Assembly (NCBI GenBank): GCA_948146395.1
Contig: OX411549.1
Location: 22,018,990-22,082,989 of the forward strand
Reading direction: 5' to 3'
Length of the DNA stretch: 64,000 bases
DNA from: Fragum whitleyi
Taxonomy: Eukaryota; Mollusca; Bivalvia; Cardiida; Cardiidae
The notes beneath the pieces are model-generated. The model was not told where the DNA came from and did not search any database. It worked only from the letters and a program-made list of their open reading frames with translations. Made by a program: the position numbers and the translations under genes. Numbering within the stretch: the first letter of the stretch is position 1; every line of letters begins with the position of its first letter. Below, piece by piece: positions 62,649-64,000 of this stretch.

Positions 62649-64000
62649 TTGCAGGTTCAGATGGTCCCCCGGTCACTCGCGCGAGCCCAGGTCAGGCAGC
62701 ACAGCAGAAAGGTATGCGGTTCGCGTTTGAAAAGACCAAAACAAGCCCAATTACTTCACTTTTGGGCCACTTGGTACGCAGTTTTTCTACCCCTTAGGCT
62801 TGACCTATCGACCCGGAACTCTGGGCATTGCAGGTTGGGGTGGTCCCCTGGTCTGTCGCGCGAGCCCAGACCAGACCGCACGCCCGGAGCCAATGCTCTA
62901 TGCCGCCCAAATTGGCATACCTGGCCAAACGGGTCGACCTTGACCTTGACTGATCGACCCGAAACTCGGAGCGTTGCAGGTTCAGGTGGTCCCGTGGTCG
63001 CATGCGCGAGCCCAGGTCAGACCGCACAGCAGAAGGGTATGCGGTTCGCGCTTGAAAAGACCAAAACAGGCCCAAAGGCCTTGACTGTTGGCAACTTGGT
63101 AGGCAGTTTTCTACCCCTTTGCCTTGACCCATCGACCCGAAACTCGGAGCGTTGCAGGTTCGGGTGGTCCCCTGGTCACTCGCGCGAGCCCAGGTCAGAT
63201 CGCTCAGCCCAAGGGTACGCGGTTCACTGCTGAAAAACCCTAACATACCCAAAGGCCTTGACTGTTGGCAACTTGGTAGGCAGTTTTCTACCCCTTTGCC
63301 TTGACCCATCGACCCGAAACTCGGAGCGTTGCAGGTTCAGATGGTCCCCCGGTCACTCGCGCGAGCCCAGGTCAGGCAGCACAGCAGAAAGGTATGCGGT
63401 TCGCGTTTGAAAAGACCAAAACAAGCCCAATTACTTCACTTTTGGGCCACTTGGTACGCAGTTTTTCTACCCCTTAGGCTTGACCTATCGACCCGGAACT
63501 CTGGGCATTGCAGGTTGGGGTGGTCCCCTGGTCTGTCGCGCGAGCCCAGACCAGACCGCACGCCCGGAGCCAATGCTCTATGCCGCCCAAATTGGCATAC
63601 CTGGCCAAACGGGTCGACCTTGACCTTGACTGATCGACCCGAAACTCGGAGCGTTGCAGGTTCAGGTGGTCCCGTGGTCGCATGCGCGAGCCCAGGTCAG
63701 ACCGCACAGCAGAAGGGTATGCGGTTCGCGCTTGAAAAGACCAAAACAGGCCCAAAGGCCTTGACTGTTGGCAACTTGGTAGGCAGTTTTCTACCCCTTT
63801 GCCTTGACCCATCGACCCGAAACTCGGAGCGTTGCAGGTTCGGGTGGTCCCCTGGTCACTCGCGTGAGCCCAGGTCAGATCGCTCAGCCCAAGGGTACGC
63901 GGTTCACTGCTGAAAAACCCTAACATACCCAAAGGCCTTGACTGTTGGCAACTTGGTAGGCAGTTTTCTACCCCTTTGCCTTGACCCATCGACCCGAAAC
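62649..64000 (+). repeat. Units U93-U94 (U94 cut 8 bp short by the window end)
   Basis: U93 matches the common sequence. U94 starts at 63329 and carries 63865 C to T in the M4 palindrome. The window stops at CGACCCGAAAC, 8 bp before the expected unit end, with no sign of the array finishing. Confidence 0.9.

Larger units (their letters stand above)
1..64000. repeat. Satellite DNA array, 680-bp higher-order repeat, about 94 units
   Basis: The same 680-bp sequence recurs head to tail from first to last base with constant orientation, so both ends of the array lie outside the window. Unit starts (TTGCAGGTTC followed by AGATGG) fall at 91 + 680n up to 31371, then one base earlier after a 1-bp loss near 31650, and two bases earlier after another near 55452. 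GC content counted on U1 is about 58%. I see about 84 substitutions in total, so typical units differ from the common sequence by 0-2 bases. No transposon, unrelated spacer or inversion interrupts the array. Monomers of about 178 bp nested in a larger homogenised unit are the known design of centromeric and related heterochromatic satellites in eukaryotes; the chromosomal location here is inferred. Confidence 0.97.

Noticed and set aside
29187..63865. U43/U94 sharing as part of the 40-kb duplication
   Set aside because: The offset is 51 units, and the same CpG site is hit in four units (U21, U43, U79, U94), so it is probably a mutable site.
1..64000. A giant repeat protein gene (surface or adhesin type)
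   Set aside because: 680 is not a multiple of three and stops occur in each unit, so no frame runs through.
1..64000. CRISPR array
   Set aside because: There are no short repeats separated by unique spacers; the whole 680 bp repeats.
1..64000. Ribosomal DNA or intergenic-spacer repeats
   Set aside because: The unit is too short for rDNA and contains no recognisable rRNA sequence; 5S genes would show conserved box elements, which I do not see.

Overview
The whole 64 kb is one uninterrupted head-to-tail satellite DNA array. There is no gene, RNA gene, transposon or CRISPR array, and no array edge. The repeat unit is 680 bp, about 58% GC, and recurs about 94 times. Only two units depart from that length; each lacks 1 bp (near 31650 and 55452). 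By eye I count about 84 substitutions against the common sequence over 64 kb (roughly 0.13%), and about half the units show no difference. Units are numbered U1 (starting at 91) to U94 (starting at 63329); U47 and U82 are 679 bp.

The 680-bp unit is itself composite. Using the shared start motif TTGCAGGTT, it divides into four related but diverged monomers of 179, 146, 178 and 177 bp (M1 91-269, M2 270-415, M3 416-593, M4 594-770 in U1). This is a tetrameric higher-order repeat (HOR) built on an ancestral monomer of about 178 bp. M2 is about 32 bp short in its middle. The 3' half of M4 copies that of M3 over about 91 bp. The best-conserved part of every monomer is its first ~45 bp, which carries a short CG-rich palindrome 25-28 bp from the start.

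This architecture points to a eukaryotic centromeric, pericentromeric or subtelomeric satellite: nucleosome-sized monomers, nested HOR, extreme homogeneity, and substitutions enriched for CpG to TpG/CpA changes as expected of methylated heterochromatin. The species cannot be read from the sequence. One plant-type telo-box (AAACCCTAA) and seven TTGACY motifs per unit lean weakly towards a land plant, but may be chance.

Layout: the array is near-perfect at 0.6-4.7, 14.2-18.0, 25.1-27.9, 41.1-49.1 and 55.5-58.6 kb. It is more variable at 27.9-41.1 kb, including clustered changes at 36.4-36.7 and 39.64 kb. The most interesting signal is above the 680-bp scale. Rare variants recur in the same order about 58-61 units (about 40 kb) apart: U7/U68, U17/U76, U21/U79, U29/U87, U32/U91, U33/U92. 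This suggests that a block of about 40 kb was duplicated within the array and then diverged. Long open frames exist on both strands of every unit, but they are by-products of the repeat and are not annotated as genes.
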